64,000 nt of DNA. Origin: JAOUJD01 sp963841815 (GTDB lineage: Bacteria; Pseudomonadota; Gammaproteobacteria; Burkholderiales; Burkholderiaceae_F). The notes under the pieces are model-generated. The model did no database searches. It was given only the letters and a program-made list of their open reading frames with translations, and was not told where the DNA came from. A program made the position numbers and the translations under genes. Position 1 is the first letter of the stretch, and the number at the start of each line of letters is the position of its first letter. Location of the stretch: the NCBI GenBank assembly GCA_963841815.1, contig CAWJEE010000009.1:62001-126000 (forward strand), in the 5' to 3' direction. This document shows positions 45,202 through 53,647 of the stretch, in pieces.

Positions 45202-46866
45202 TTGACCCATCCCCTTTTCGAGAAGCACCGCGCGACCCTCGACGGCGCGCTCGCCGCCATCCGCTCTCGCGGCTTCTGGTCGGCGTATCCAGAGCAGGCG
45301 AGCCCCAAGGTGTACGGCGAAACGGCGAACGACGACGGCAAGGCGAAGGCCGCCGCGTACGCCGGCAAGAGGTTCGAACTCGACCAGCCCGGCATCACCG
45401 ACTGGATCGCCACCGAGCAGTCGCCGTACGGGGTGCCGCTCGACGTGAAGTATCCGAAGTGCGATCCGCAGGCGCTGGTCGACGCCGGCCTCGCGGCGAT
45501 GGCCGCGTGGCAGAAGTTCGGCGTCGACGGCCGCACCGGCGTGTGCCTCGAAGCGCTCGCGCGCATCAACAAGGCCAGCTTCGAGATCGGCTACACGGTG
45601 ATGCACACCACGGGCCAGGGCTGGATGATGGCGTTCCAGGCCGGCGGCCCGCACGCACAGGATCGCGGGCTCGAAGCGGTCGCGTACGCGTACCGCGCGA
45701 TGAGCGAGGTGCCCGCCGAGGCGCGCTGGGAGAAGCCGCAGGGCAAGAACCCGCCGATCGTGATGGAGAAGCGCTTCGAGGTCGTCGGCCGCGGCGTCGC
45801 GCTGGTGATCGGCTGCGGCACCTTCCCGACCTGGAACACGTACCCGGGCCTGTTCGCCGCGCTCGTCACCGGCAACCCGGTGATCGTGAAGCCGCACCCC
45901 AACGCGGTGCTGCCGGCGGCGATCAGCGTGAAGATCATCCGCGACGTGCTGAAGGAAAGCGGACTCGATCCGAACCTCGTCACGCTGTTCGTCACCGACG
46001 ATCCGAAGCAGACCCAGGCGCTGGCGACCCACCCCGCGGTGAAGTCGATCGACTTCACCGGCAGCAACGCCTTCGGCCGCTGGCTGATGGACCACGCGCG
46101 GCAGGCGCAGGTCTACGCGGAACTCGCCGGCGTGAACAACGTCGTGATCGAGTCGACCGACAGCTACAAGGCGATGCTGCGCAACCTCGCGTTCACGCTG
46201 AGCCTGTACTCCGGCCAGATGTGCACGACGACGCAGGACATCTTCGTGCCGGCCGGCGGCATCGAGACCGACGAAGGCCCCAAGAGCTTCGACCAGGTCG
46301 CGGCCGACCTCGGCGAGGCGGTCGCCAAGTTCCTGGCCGATCCGGCGGTGGCCACCGCCGTGCTCGGCGCGATCCAGTCGCCCGACACGCTGAAGCGCAT
46401 CGACGAGGCGGCGCAACTCGCGGAGGTCGTGCTGCCGTCGAAGAAGATCGACCACCCGGACTTCCCCAACGCGAACGTTCGCACGCCGGTGCTGCTGAAG
46501 AGCGACGCCATCAACGAGGCCGTGTTCATGCAGGAGCGCTTCGGCCCGATCAGCTTCGTCGTGAAGGCGCGCGACTGGAAAGCCGCCGTCGCGCTGTCCG
46601 AACGCGCGGTGAAGGAGCACGGCGCGCTGACCGTCGGCCTGTACTCGATGAGCCAGGAGGTCGTCGACGCGATGACCGAGGCGACGTTGCGCGCCGGCGT
46701 TTCGCTGTCGATCAACCTGACCGGCAACGTGTACGTGAACCAGTCCGCCGCGTTCTCGGACTTCCACGCGACCGGCGCGAATCCGGCCGCGAACGCGAGC
46801 TACACCGACTCAGCGTTCGTCGCAAACCGCTTCCGCGTCGTGCAGCGTCGCTGGCACGCGGCGTAG
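45202..46866 (+). CDS. paaN: Phenylacetic acid degradation protein PaaN (aldehyde dehydrogenase family)
   Basis: About 554 residues. The family opening THPLFEKHRATLDGALAAIRS is clear. The aldehyde dehydrogenase fold shows GTFPTWNTYPGLFAALVTGNP and, after VKPHPNAVLPAA, the catalytic Cys region LYSGQMCTTTQDIFVPAGG. PaaN oxidises the ring-opened semialdehyde (3-oxo-5,6-dehydrosuberyl-CoA semialdehyde) but lacks the MaoC hydratase domain of PaaZ. The TTG at 45202 is chosen because it matches family N-termini and has TGGAG about 8 bases upstream; the open frame extends to 45163. Divergent from paaG. Confidence 0.9.
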   Translation: MTHPLFEKHRATLDGALAAIRSRGFWSAYPEQASPKVYGETANDDGKAKAAAYAGKRFELDQPGITDWIATEQSPYGVPLDVKYPKCDPQALVDAGLAAMAAWQKFGVDGRTGVCLEALARINKASFEIGYTVMHTTGQGWMMAFQAGGPHAQDRGLEAVAYAYRAMSEVPAEARWEKPQGKNPPIVMEKRFEVVGRGVALVIGCGTFPTWNTYPGLFAALVTGNPVIVKPHPNAVLPAAISVKIIRDVLKESGLDPNLVTLFVTDDPKQTQALATHPAVKSIDFTGSNAFGRWLMDHARQAQVYAELAGVNNVVIESTDSYKAMLRNLAFTLSLYSGQMCTTTQDIFVPAGGIETDEGPKSFDQVAADLGEAVAKFLADPAVATAVLGAIQSPDTLKRIDEAAQLAEVVLPSKKIDHPDFPNANVRTPVLLKSDAINEAVFMQERFGPISFVVKARDWKAAVALSERAVKEHGALTVGLYSMSQEVVDAMTEATLRAGVSLSINLTGNVYVNQSAAFSDFHATGANPAANASYTDSAFVANRFRVVQRRWHAA

Positions 46867-46870
46867 CCGC

Positions 46871-46984
46871 GCCTCGGGTGTACGCGATCGCTTCGCGATC
46901 GCACGTGCCCCCGAGGCGATTGGTTAGTGGGTCGGGCTTCGGAGCGGCCGACTCGCTCGCCGTGACGAGCGAGTCCCCGACCCC
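46871..46984 (+). repeat. Paired-hairpin intergenic repeat, copy 2
   Basis: Hairpin 1 spans 46871-46917 (outer GCCTCGGG/CCCGAGGC, inner GCGATCGC/GCGATCGC around TTC). The linker GCGATTGGTTAGTG follows. Hairpin 2 spans about 46929-46983 (outer GGGTCGGG/CCCGACCC, inner GACTCGCTCG/CGAGCGAGTC) and contains GCTTCGGAGCGGCCG. It fills the gap between paaN and paaY in the direction of their transcription. Confidence 0.8.
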
Positions 46985-47018
46985 ATCACAAACGCAACGC
47001 AAAGACAGAGGCGGAAAC

Positions 47019-47628
47019 ATGCCTTGCTACGAAATCGATGGACTGGTGCCCGTGGTCGATCCGACCGCCTTCGTGCATCCGACGGCGACGCTGATCGGCG
47101 ACGTGATCGTCGGTCCCGGCTGCTACGTCGCGCCGGGCGCGAGCCTGCGCGGCGACTTCGGCCGGATCATCATGGAGCGCGGCAGCAACGTGCAGGACTG
47201 CTGCGTGATGCACGGCTTCCCGGGGACCGACACCATCGTCGAGGAGGACGGCCACATCGGCCACGGCGCGATCCTGCACGGCTGCATCGTGAAGAGGAAC
47301 GCGATGGTCGGCATGAACGCGGTCGTGATGGACGAGGCCGTCGTCGGCGAGGAAGCGATGGTGGCCGCGGGCGCCTTCGTGAAGGCCGGCATGGTGATCC
47401 CGCCGCGCGGGCTCGCGGTCGGCGCGCCCGCGCGCGTGATCCGCACGCTGACCGACAAGGACGTCGATTGGAAGATGAGCGGAACGCGCAGCTACCAGGA
47501 CCTCACGCGCCGCAGCCTCGCCACGCTGAAGGAAGCGACGCCGCTGACGGCGGCGGAACCCGAACCGCAGAAGGATCACGATCGACGTCGAGGGCGTGGT
47601 GCCGCTCGTTGCGGCGAAGCGCGACTAG
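47019..47628 (+). CDS. paaY: Phenylacetate pathway protein PaaY, left-handed beta-helix (one frameshift)
   Basis: About 203 residues. A hexapeptide-repeat (gamma-carbonic-anhydrase-like) trimeric protein; PaaY is reported to act as a thioesterase that protects the pathway. Repeats such as ATLIGDVIVGPGCYVAPGAS and HIGHGAILHGCIVKRNAMVG are obvious. MHGFPGTDTIVEEDGHIGHG carries the metal-binding histidines. The frame breaks near 47563; the alternate frame gives ITIDVEGVVPLVAAKRD and a stop at 47628. Without correction the frame runs to 47867 through non-family sequence. The ATG at 47019 follows AGAGGCGG. Confidence 0.88.
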
Positions 47629-47816
47629 CCCGCCGCCTTCGCCGCCGCGATCGCTTCCTTGAGCGTCTCCAGGTCGCCGACCTGGTTGGCCAGCAGCAGG
47701 ATCAGCCGCGCGTTGAGCGCCGCGCTCTGGTCCTCGCTGAGCCCCGCATGCGCATCGATCAGCGCCTGGTAGAAGTCGTCCGGCCGGGCGATGTTCGGCT
47801 GCGTGTTCAGCGCCAT
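47625..47816 (-). CDS. DUF2783 small protein
   Basis: A 63-residue protein. The conserved ARPDDFYQALIDAHAGLS and NARLILLLANQVGDLETLKE fit DUF2783. This family typically lies next to FAD-dependent aromatic monooxygenase genes, as here, two bases downstream of one. It may assist or stabilise the oxygenase, but no function is established. It ends at the paaY stop on the other strand. Confidence 0.85.
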   Translation of the reverse strand: MALNTQPNIARPDDFYQALIDAHAGLSEDQSAALNARLILLLANQVGDLETLKEAIAAAKAAG

Positions 47817-47817
47817 G

Positions 47818-49449
47818 TCAGTGTCCCTGCGCTCGCGCGAGCGCCGCGCGCACGCCGTCGACCGTGACGGACCGCCAGCGCGCCGCCACGTGCTGGTCGG
47901 GCCGCAGCAGGTAGGCCGTGCCCGGCCGCGCGTCGTAGCGGTGTTCGGCGTGGCCTTCGAAATCGATCAGCTGTCCCTGCACCGCGCCCGACGACGTGAT
48001 GCGGACGACACGCGCGGCGTCGTCGAGTCCGGAGGCCAGCGCCTCCGCGGCATCGTCGTCGGCGTCGAACAGCAGCAGGTCGAAGCGTCCGCCGAGATGA
48101 TCGAGCAGCCAGCCCGCGTGGCCGTCCACCTGCACCGGCGCGTCCGCGGCCGGTGCGCCGGGGACCATCGCGCCGGCGAATCTGTCGTGATCGGGCGTCG
48201 ACAGCGGGCTCGCGCGGTGCGTGGTCGGTGTCGACAGCCGCCCGCTGTTCACCAGCCGCCGCGCGAACGGATGCGTGCGCGACAGCGCGAGCACGGCGTC
48301 GCGGAAGGTGCGGCTGACCGCGCTCTTGGGCGTGATGAAGTCGGTCGCGCGCGTGGAATTGAGCAGGTTCTCGTCGGCCGCCTCGACCCGCTCGCTGTCG
48401 TAGCTCGCGAGCAGCGACTCCGGCGACTCGCCGCGCAGGACGCGTGCGAGCTTCCAGACGAGGTTGTCCACGTCCTGGAAGCCCGAATTGGCGCCGCGCG
48501 CGCCGAACGGCGACACCTGGTGCGCGGCGTCGCCGGCGAACAGCACGCGGCCATGGACGAAGCGGTCGAGTCGCCGGCACTGGAACGTGTAGACGCTGAC
48601 CCACTCCAGTTCGAACGGGCGGTCGTCGCCGAGCATCGCGCGGATGCGCGGGATTACGCGCTCGGGCTTCCGCTCTTCCTCGGGGTCGGCGTCCCAGCCC
48701 AACTGGAAGTCGATGCGCCAGACGTCGTCGGCCTGCCGGTGCAGCAGCACCGACTGCCCGGGATGGAAGGGCGGATCGAACCAGAACCAGCGCTCGGTCG
48801 GGAACTCGCCCTTCATGTGCACGTCCGCGATCAGGAAGCGGTCGCGGAACACCTGCCCTTTCCACTCCAGCCCCATCAGGTCGCGCAACGCGCTGCGCGC
48901 GCCGTCGGCGGCGATCACGTAGTCCGCCTCGATCGCGTAACGGCCGTCCGGCGTCTCGACGTCGACACGGACGCCGTCGTCGTGCGGCGCGATGCCGACC
49001 GCCTTGTTCTTCCACCGCACGTCGTGACCAAGCTCGGCGAGCCGCGCCACCATGCACTCCTCGAGGTGGTACTGCTGCAGGTTCACGAAGGCGGGGCGCT
49101 TGTGGCCGGGTTCGGGCAGCAGGTCGAACTGGTACGCGAGCTCGTCGCGGAAGAAGACCTTTCCGACCTTCCACTCGATCCCGCGCGCGCAGACCGCGCC
49201 GCCGCAGCCGAGCCGGTCGAGGATCTCGAGCGCGCGCTTGGCGTAGCAGATCGCGCGCGAACCGACGCTGACCGTGTTGTTGTCGTCGACGAGGATGAAG
49301 CCGATGCCCTGCAGCGCCAGGTCGATCGCCGCCGCGAGCCCGATCGGGCCGGCGCCGACGATGGCGACCTGCGTGCGCGCGACACCGCCGGCCGCGAGTT
49401 CGGGCGGCTTCACATACGGATACTCGGGCGCCTGGTAAGTCGACGGCAT
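47818..49449 (-). CDS. FAD-dependent aromatic monooxygenase (PheA/TfdB/MhpA-like)
   Basis: A 543-residue flavoprotein hydroxylase. FAD motif TQVAIVGAGPIGLAAAIDLA; the second FAD motif is VLFAGDAAHQVSPFGARGAN; DYVIAADGARSALRDL is the DG motif. The C-terminal thioredoxin-like domain (residues about 440-543) is typical of phenol hydroxylase-like enzymes. It should hydroxylate a phenolic or aromatic acid using NAD(P)H and oxygen. Downstream of an MBL-fold gene and upstream of DUF2783. The exact substrate is unknown; position beside paa suggests an aromatic acid. The frame is intact. Confidence 0.87.
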   Translation of the reverse strand: MPSTYQAPEYPYVKPPELAAGGVARTQVAIVGAGPIGLAAAIDLALQGIGFILVDDNNTVSVGSRAICYAKRALEILDRLGCGGAVCARGIEWKVGKVFFRDELAYQFDLLPEPGHKRPAFVNLQQYHLEECMVARLAELGHDVRWKNKAVGIAPHDDGVRVDVETPDGRYAIEADYVIAADGARSALRDLMGLEWKGQVFRDRFLIADVHMKGEFPTERWFWFDPPFHPGQSVLLHRQADDVWRIDFQLGWDADPEEERKPERVIPRIRAMLGDDRPFELEWVSVYTFQCRRLDRFVHGRVLFAGDAAHQVSPFGARGANSGFQDVDNLVWKLARVLRGESPESLLASYDSERVEAADENLLNSTRATDFITPKSAVSRTFRDAVLALSRTHPFARRLVNSGRLSTPTTHRASPLSTPDHDRFAGAMVPGAPAADAPVQVDGHAGWLLDHLGGRFDLLLFDADDDAAEALASGLDDAARVVRITSSGAVQGQLIDFEGHAEHRYDARPGTAYLLRPDQHVAARWRSVTVDGVRAALARAQGH

Positions 49450-49474
49450 CTGTTCTTCGCTCCCCTGGGGCCTT

Positions 49475-50431
49475 CTAGCCTTCCAATGCCTCCCACATTT
49501 CCTTGTCGCGCTGCGCCGTCCAGATGCGCGGATCGACGTGGCCGGTCGCCTCGTCGTAGGCGCGGGTGACGTCGAACGGCAGGCAGTGGTCGAAGATCAC
49601 CCAGTGGCCGAACCGCGGCTTCAGCTTCTCGTAGGTTTCCCGGTAGACGCTGCGCAGGTCGCGCCCCGCGCGCGCGCCGGCCTGCACCGACTCGAACATC
49701 GCCGTGACGAATGCGCGCGTGCCGTCGAGGCCCGCCTTCACGTCCGCCGCCGTCCGCAGCGCGGCGCCGCGGCCGGGAACAAGTTTCTCCGCGCCGAGCG
49801 CCGCGACCGCGTCGAGCGTCGCCGGCCAGTCGGTGAGATACGCGTCGCCGGTGTATGGCGTCGCGTCGTACTCGACGAGGTCGCCCGAGAACAGGATCTT
49901 CTCCTGCGGCAGCCAGACGACGGTGTCGCCTTTCGTGTGGCCGCGGCCGAGCTGCATGATCTCGACCTGGAGCTTGCCCATCCACAGCGTCATCCGCTTC
50001 TCGAACACGATCGTCGGCCACGTCAGGCCGGGCACCGACTCGACCGCGCGGAACAGCCGCGGGAAGCGCTCGATCTCGCTCTTCATGTCGGCTTCGCCGC
50101 GCTCGACGATCAGGTCGTAGGTATCGCGGCTGGCGATCACGTGCTGCGGCTGGTAGCCGGAGGCGCCGAGCACGCGCACCGCGTGGTAGTGCGTCAGCGT
50201 CACGTACTGGATCGGCTTGTCGGTCACCGTGCGGATGTGCCGGATCACGTCCTGCGCCATCACCGGCGTGGCCTGCGCGTCGATCACCATCACGGCGTCG
50301 TCGCCGATCACGATGCCGGTGTTCGGGTCGCCCTCCGCGGTGTACGCATAGGCGTGGTCGGACAGGCGGTCGAAGCTGATCTTCTTCTCTTCCAGGTCGG
50401 CCTGGGATGCGAACTTCTTTTCCACGTTCAT
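49475..50431 (-). CDS. MBL-fold metallo-hydrolase with degenerate HxHxDH motif
   Basis: A 318-residue protein of the metallo-beta-lactamase fold. The usual HxHxDH metal motif is replaced by THYHAVRVLGAS near residues 79-90; the first two His are kept while Asp-His are not. Later ligand regions LGRGHTKGDTVVWLP and LFSGDLVEYDATPYTGD are intact. It lies just upstream of the FAD monooxygenase and could process the hydroxylated product (for example a lactone or ester). No signal peptide. The start at 50431 has weak ribosome-binding sequence. Confidence 0.85.
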   Translation of the reverse strand: MNVEKKFASQADLEEKKISFDRLSDHAYAYTAEGDPNTGIVIGDDAVMVIDAQATPVMAQDVIRHIRTVTDKPIQYVTLTHYHAVRVLGASGYQPQHVIASRDTYDLIVERGEADMKSEIERFPRLFRAVESVPGLTWPTIVFEKRMTLWMGKLQVEIMQLGRGHTKGDTVVWLPQEKILFSGDLVEYDATPYTGDAYLTDWPATLDAVAALGAEKLVPGRGAALRTAADVKAGLDGTRAFVTAMFESVQAGARAGRDLRSVYRETYEKLKPRFGHWVIFDHCLPFDVTRAYDEATGHVDPRIWTAQRDKEMWEALEG

Positions 50432-50496
50432 TCCTCGTCAGTCGGTGCAGGCAAGGATGGCGAGAATTCGCAGCCCGCGCAAGGCGAGGCGCGGCC

Positions 50497-51609
50497 TCAC
50501 GCCATTCGTTCGATGCGCCACGCCTGGTAGCGCAGGCCGGCGATGGCGCCGCCGACGATCGCCGCCAGCGTGATGATCGAGCCGGCCGCCAGCATCGAGA
50601 CTCCGGACAGGCCCTGGCCGATCGTGCATCCCATCGCCGTGACGCCGCCGAAGCCCATCAGCGCGCCGCCGGCGAGATGGTTCGCCGTGTCCTCGGTGTC
50701 GCGGAAGCCCTCCCAGCGAAAGCGGCCGCCCAGCACGGCGCTCGCCAGCGCGCCCGCGAACACGCCGGCCACCGAGGCGACGCCCACCGTGATCACCTTG
50801 CTCGTGTCGCTGAAGAACATCAGGTAGTCGAGCGTCCACGCCACCGGCGCGACGAACGACAGCGCTTCCATCCGGCCCGAGTTCGTCCGCAGGTAGACCT
50901 CTTCGAGCGTCTGCGGATGCTCGGCCACATGCCCGATGTGTCCGGACACGAACCAGACCGCGACGATGACCGCGCCCACGCCGACGCCACCGAGCACCAC
51001 TTCCTTCGTCAGCGCGGCGCGGTCGCGCAGCACGAAGACCAGCAGTGCGGCCGCGATCAGGCCCGCGACCGCGAGGCGGGCCGCGTCCAGCGCCGCGCCG
51101 CCGCCGGTCAGCAGCGTCGGCAGGTCCTGCGTGGTCGCGAGGTCGAACCCGACCGACTCGATCGCGCGCACGCGGACGACCGCCAGCACGCCCCGCAGCG
51201 AGATGTAGGCGACGAGGCCGAGCACGCCGACGACGATCAGGCCCTTGAGGCTGCCGGCGCCGGCACGCACCAGCGCCTTCGACCCGCAGCCGCCGGCGAG
51301 CACCATGCCGAAACCGAACAGCCCTCCGCCGATGAGGTAGGCGAGCGGCGTGAAGCGCTTCGTCGTGTAGAAGCTCGCGGCCGGATCGATCACGCCGTAC
51401 GCGGCCAGCAGCGTGGTGCCCGTCACGGCCACCACGATGGCCAGCGCCCACTGCCGCATCCGCGTCCAGTCGCCGTAGCCGACGATGTCGGCGACGCTGC
51501 CCATCGTGCAGAAATTGGTGCGGTGGACGAGCGCGCCGAAGATCGCGCCGAGGACGAATGCCGCGACCACGACTTGCGTGGAGAGAGAGGCGATGTCGAC
51601 TTCGGGCAC
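50497..51609 (-). CDS. YeeE/YedE-family permease (thiosulfate/sulfur transport)
   Basis: About 370 residues with about ten membrane segments. The paired sulfur-transport motifs are present: VHRTNFCTMGSVADIVGYGD and GFGMVLAGGCGSKALVR in the first half, LMGFGGVTAMGCTIGQGLSG in the second. The conserved cysteines match TsuA, which imports thiosulfate. The GTG at 51609 (PEVDIASLSTQ) fits family N-termini; the frame is open to 51687. It is first in line with the MBL and monooxygenase genes but separated by 65 bases. The frame is intact. Confidence 0.85.
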   Translation of the reverse strand: MPEVDIASLSTQVVVAAFVLGAIFGALVHRTNFCTMGSVADIVGYGDWTRMRQWALAIVVAVTGTTLLAAYGVIDPAASFYTTKRFTPLAYLIGGGLFGFGMVLAGGCGSKALVRAGAGSLKGLIVVGVLGLVAYISLRGVLAVVRVRAIESVGFDLATTQDLPTLLTGGGAALDAARLAVAGLIAAALLVFVLRDRAALTKEVVLGGVGVGAVIVAVWFVSGHIGHVAEHPQTLEEVYLRTNSGRMEALSFVAPVAWTLDYLMFFSDTSKVITVGVASVAGVFAGALASAVLGGRFRWEGFRDTEDTANHLAGGALMGFGGVTAMGCTIGQGLSGVSMLAAGSIITLAAIVGGAIAGLRYQAWRIERMA

Positions 51610-51738
51610 GACGAGATGGGCGGTGTCTGCGAGGCGCGCGAGTTTACGCTTGCGCTGCTTGGATTTCCGTGGATAGCAGGCGCGCAAGCGTCCTCGTCCA
51701 TGGATGCCTGCGTGATCCGCGATAGACGAGTCTGATCG

Positions 51739-52056
51739 TCAGGTCGCTTTGTGCGGCACAAGCTTGACTTGCAGCTCGCACCCAACCGCGCTTGCATACC
51801 GCTTGAGCGTTGCCAGTGACGGCGCATGCTTGCTCGCCGACTCCAGGCGCGAAATTGCACTCTTGGTCGTACCCATGCGCTCGGCCACGGCATCTTGCGT
51901 CAGTCCGGCACGAGACCGCGCCTTGATCATCTGGCTGGCGACCTGATACTCCAGTTCCAGGGCGTCGTACGCAGCGGAGAATCCCCGGCGAGCACGCGCC
52001 TTGGCGAGGAACGCCTTGTGGTCATGCGGGACGGGCTTGTACTTCAGTTCAGCCAT
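51739..52056 (-). CDS. XRE-family antitoxin
   Basis: A 105-residue protein. The helix-turn-helix spans SRAGLTQDAVAERMGTTKSA and ISRLESASKHAPSLATLKRYA, typical of HTH_XRE antitoxins. The N-terminal half is a helical region. Its ATG overlaps the upstream toxin's 3' end by 8 bases, so the order is toxin then antitoxin. It should bind both the toxin and the shared promoter. Confidence 0.87.
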   Translation of the reverse strand: MAELKYKPVPHDHKAFLAKARARRGFSAAYDALELEYQVASQMIKARSRAGLTQDAVAERMGTTKSAISRLESASKHAPSLATLKRYASAVGCELQVKLVPHKAT

Positions 52057-52375
52057 CTTGCAACTCCTTCCGGCGCTTGCGCGCCAGCTTCAACTCACGA
52101 TCCGGCGTCTCCTGCGACTTCTTGATGAACGCGTGCAGCACCACGACGCGACGGCCCAACATGAAACAGTAGAAGGCCCGCCCGATGCCCGACCGACCGC
52201 GAGGCCGGAGTTCGAAGAGTCCATCGCCAAAGGCTCTCGAGTGCGGAAGGCGAAGGCTGGGCCCGTGCTCAGCCAGAAGTTCGACGAGGCGCGCGTAGTC
52301 GGCAAGGACGTCGACCGGCCACGACTCGACCTCGGCGAGCACGCGCTCGTGGAAGTACTCGATTTCGAAGGCCAT
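52049..52375 (-). CDS. RelE/Gp49-like toxin (type II toxin-antitoxin)
   Basis: A 108-residue protein of the phage-derived Gp49/RelE-like family. Motifs: FGDGLFELRPRGRSGIGRAF, then VVVLHAFIKKSQETPDRELK, the usual end of this toxin group with catalytic basic residues. The ATG at 52375 (MAFEIEYFHERVLAEVE) is favoured over 52390. It pairs with the XRE protein encoded directly downstream. It is probably a ribosome-dependent endonuclease. Confidence 0.88.
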   Translation of the reverse strand: MAFEIEYFHERVLAEVESWPVDVLADYARLVELLAEHGPSLRLPHSRAFGDGLFELRPRGRSGIGRAFYCFMLGRRVVVLHAFIKKSQETPDRELKLARKRRKELQDG

Positions 52376-52433
52376 GGAGAATGTTAGCAAATACGCTAAC
52401 TACGTGCAATCTGTCGGCAATCTCCCGGCCGGG

Positions 52434-53504
52434 TCAGCCACGACCCCCGAGCGCATGCGCCACGCGGCGCACGAACCCCGCCGAGTGTGCGCCGTCGAGC
52501 CAGCGCGCGACGACCACCGCTTCGCTGTCCGGATCGATCCACACCATGTGGCCACCCGCGCCGAACATGAACCAGCTCGCGCGCGACGCATCGGCGAACA
52601 GGCGCCCGTCGCGATTGAGCCACGTGAGCCAGCCGTAGAACGGCGCCACCGCGCAGGGTTCGTGCATGCGCTGCACCCACTCGCGGGGAATGACCTGCCG
52701 GCCTTCGTGCACGCCGCCATCCAGCAGCAACTGGCCGATGCGCGCCTGGTCGCGCGCGCTGATCTTCACGCCACCGCCCCAGTGCGTGCCGCCGGGGACC
52801 GACGGCATGCGCCGGCCGTCGATCTCGACCCAGGCATCGTCGTAGCCCTCCCACTGGAAGTCGCGGCCGCCGCCGATCGGCCGCAGCACGCTTTCGAGGA
52901 ACACCTCCGACAGCGGCCGCCTGAAGAGGTGCAGCAGCGCCAGCGAAAACTGGTTGATGCGCACGTCGTTGTATTCCCAGTAGCCGCCCGGCGCGCGCAG
53001 CGGGCGCAGCTCGCCCTTCTTGCCCTCGGGCGGCTTGGGATCGTGCGACACGCGCCGGTAGTGCTCCACCTGGTCGGGCATGCCGAAACACTCGCCCTGC
53101 CATTCGCTGGTCTGCGTGAGCAGGTGCTTCCAGGTGATCGGGCGGTTGTGCGCTGAATCGAAGCCGATGCCCGGCAGCCGGTCGCTCACGCGTTCGCCCG
53201 GCTCGAGCAGTCCGCGCGAGTGCGCAATGCCCGCGAGCAGCGCAAGGTAGGTCTTCGCGACGCTGAATGTCTGGTCCGCGCGATCGGGCTCGCCCCAGGC
53301 GGCGACTTCCTCGCCGCGCACACGGATGACGCCGGAGACGCCGCCGCGCGGATGCACCGGCCCGCGCAGGCGGTTGAACGGCGCGGGGTCCTCGTGGTGG
53401 ACGCCCCAGTGCGCGGGGTCAGTTGCAGGATCGCGCGGCCACGGAATCTCGTGCGACTGCGCGAAGGCCACTGCTTCGTCGAACTGCTCCATGCCGCCCA
53501 TCAT
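52434..53504 (-). CDS. Serine hydrolase, class C beta-lactamase-related
   Basis: A 356-residue protein of the beta-lactamase/DD-peptidase fold. The SxxK nucleophile motif is FSVAKTYLALLAG near residue 80, and YxN appears in GYWEYNDVRINQFSLALL. The third motif region is GAGGHMVWIDPDSEAVVV, near HxG. No signal peptide is visible (MMGGMEQFDEAVAFAQ), so it is likely cytoplasmic, as are many esterase-type EstB relatives. The substrate is unknown. Monocistronic, downstream of the toxin-antitoxin pair. Confidence 0.85.
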   Translation of the reverse strand: MMGGMEQFDEAVAFAQSHEIPWPRDPATDPAHWGVHHEDPAPFNRLRGPVHPRGGVSGVIRVRGEEVAAWGEPDRADQTFSVAKTYLALLAGIAHSRGLLEPGERVSDRLPGIGFDSAHNRPITWKHLLTQTSEWQGECFGMPDQVEHYRRVSHDPKPPEGKKGELRPLRAPGGYWEYNDVRINQFSLALLHLFRRPLSEVFLESVLRPIGGGRDFQWEGYDDAWVEIDGRRMPSVPGGTHWGGGVKISARDQARIGQLLLDGGVHEGRQVIPREWVQRMHEPCAVAPFYGWLTWLNRDGRLFADASRASWFMFGAGGHMVWIDPDSEAVVVARWLDGAHSAGFVRRVAHALGGRG

Positions 53505-53647
53505 AGCCAGCGCGCTTCGCCAGCAAAGGCTCCGGCCGCACCGGTGCCGCCTGCGCGGGCCTTTGAAGCAGCAGCGGGCGGGGCACTTCGTGCCGCCTGG
53601 CTCAGTGCAAGACTCGCTTGCCGGGACGACCGCCGAGCCCGGAAGCG

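Noticed and set aside
42593..45205. 870-residue plus-strand frame over paaH and paaG
   Set aside because: Antisense shadow of intact genes with clear motifs; composition Arg/His/Ala-rich without any domain.
45202..46866. Assignment of the aldehyde dehydrogenase as PaaZ
   Set aside because: There is no C-terminal MaoC domain and the length and N-terminus match PaaN.
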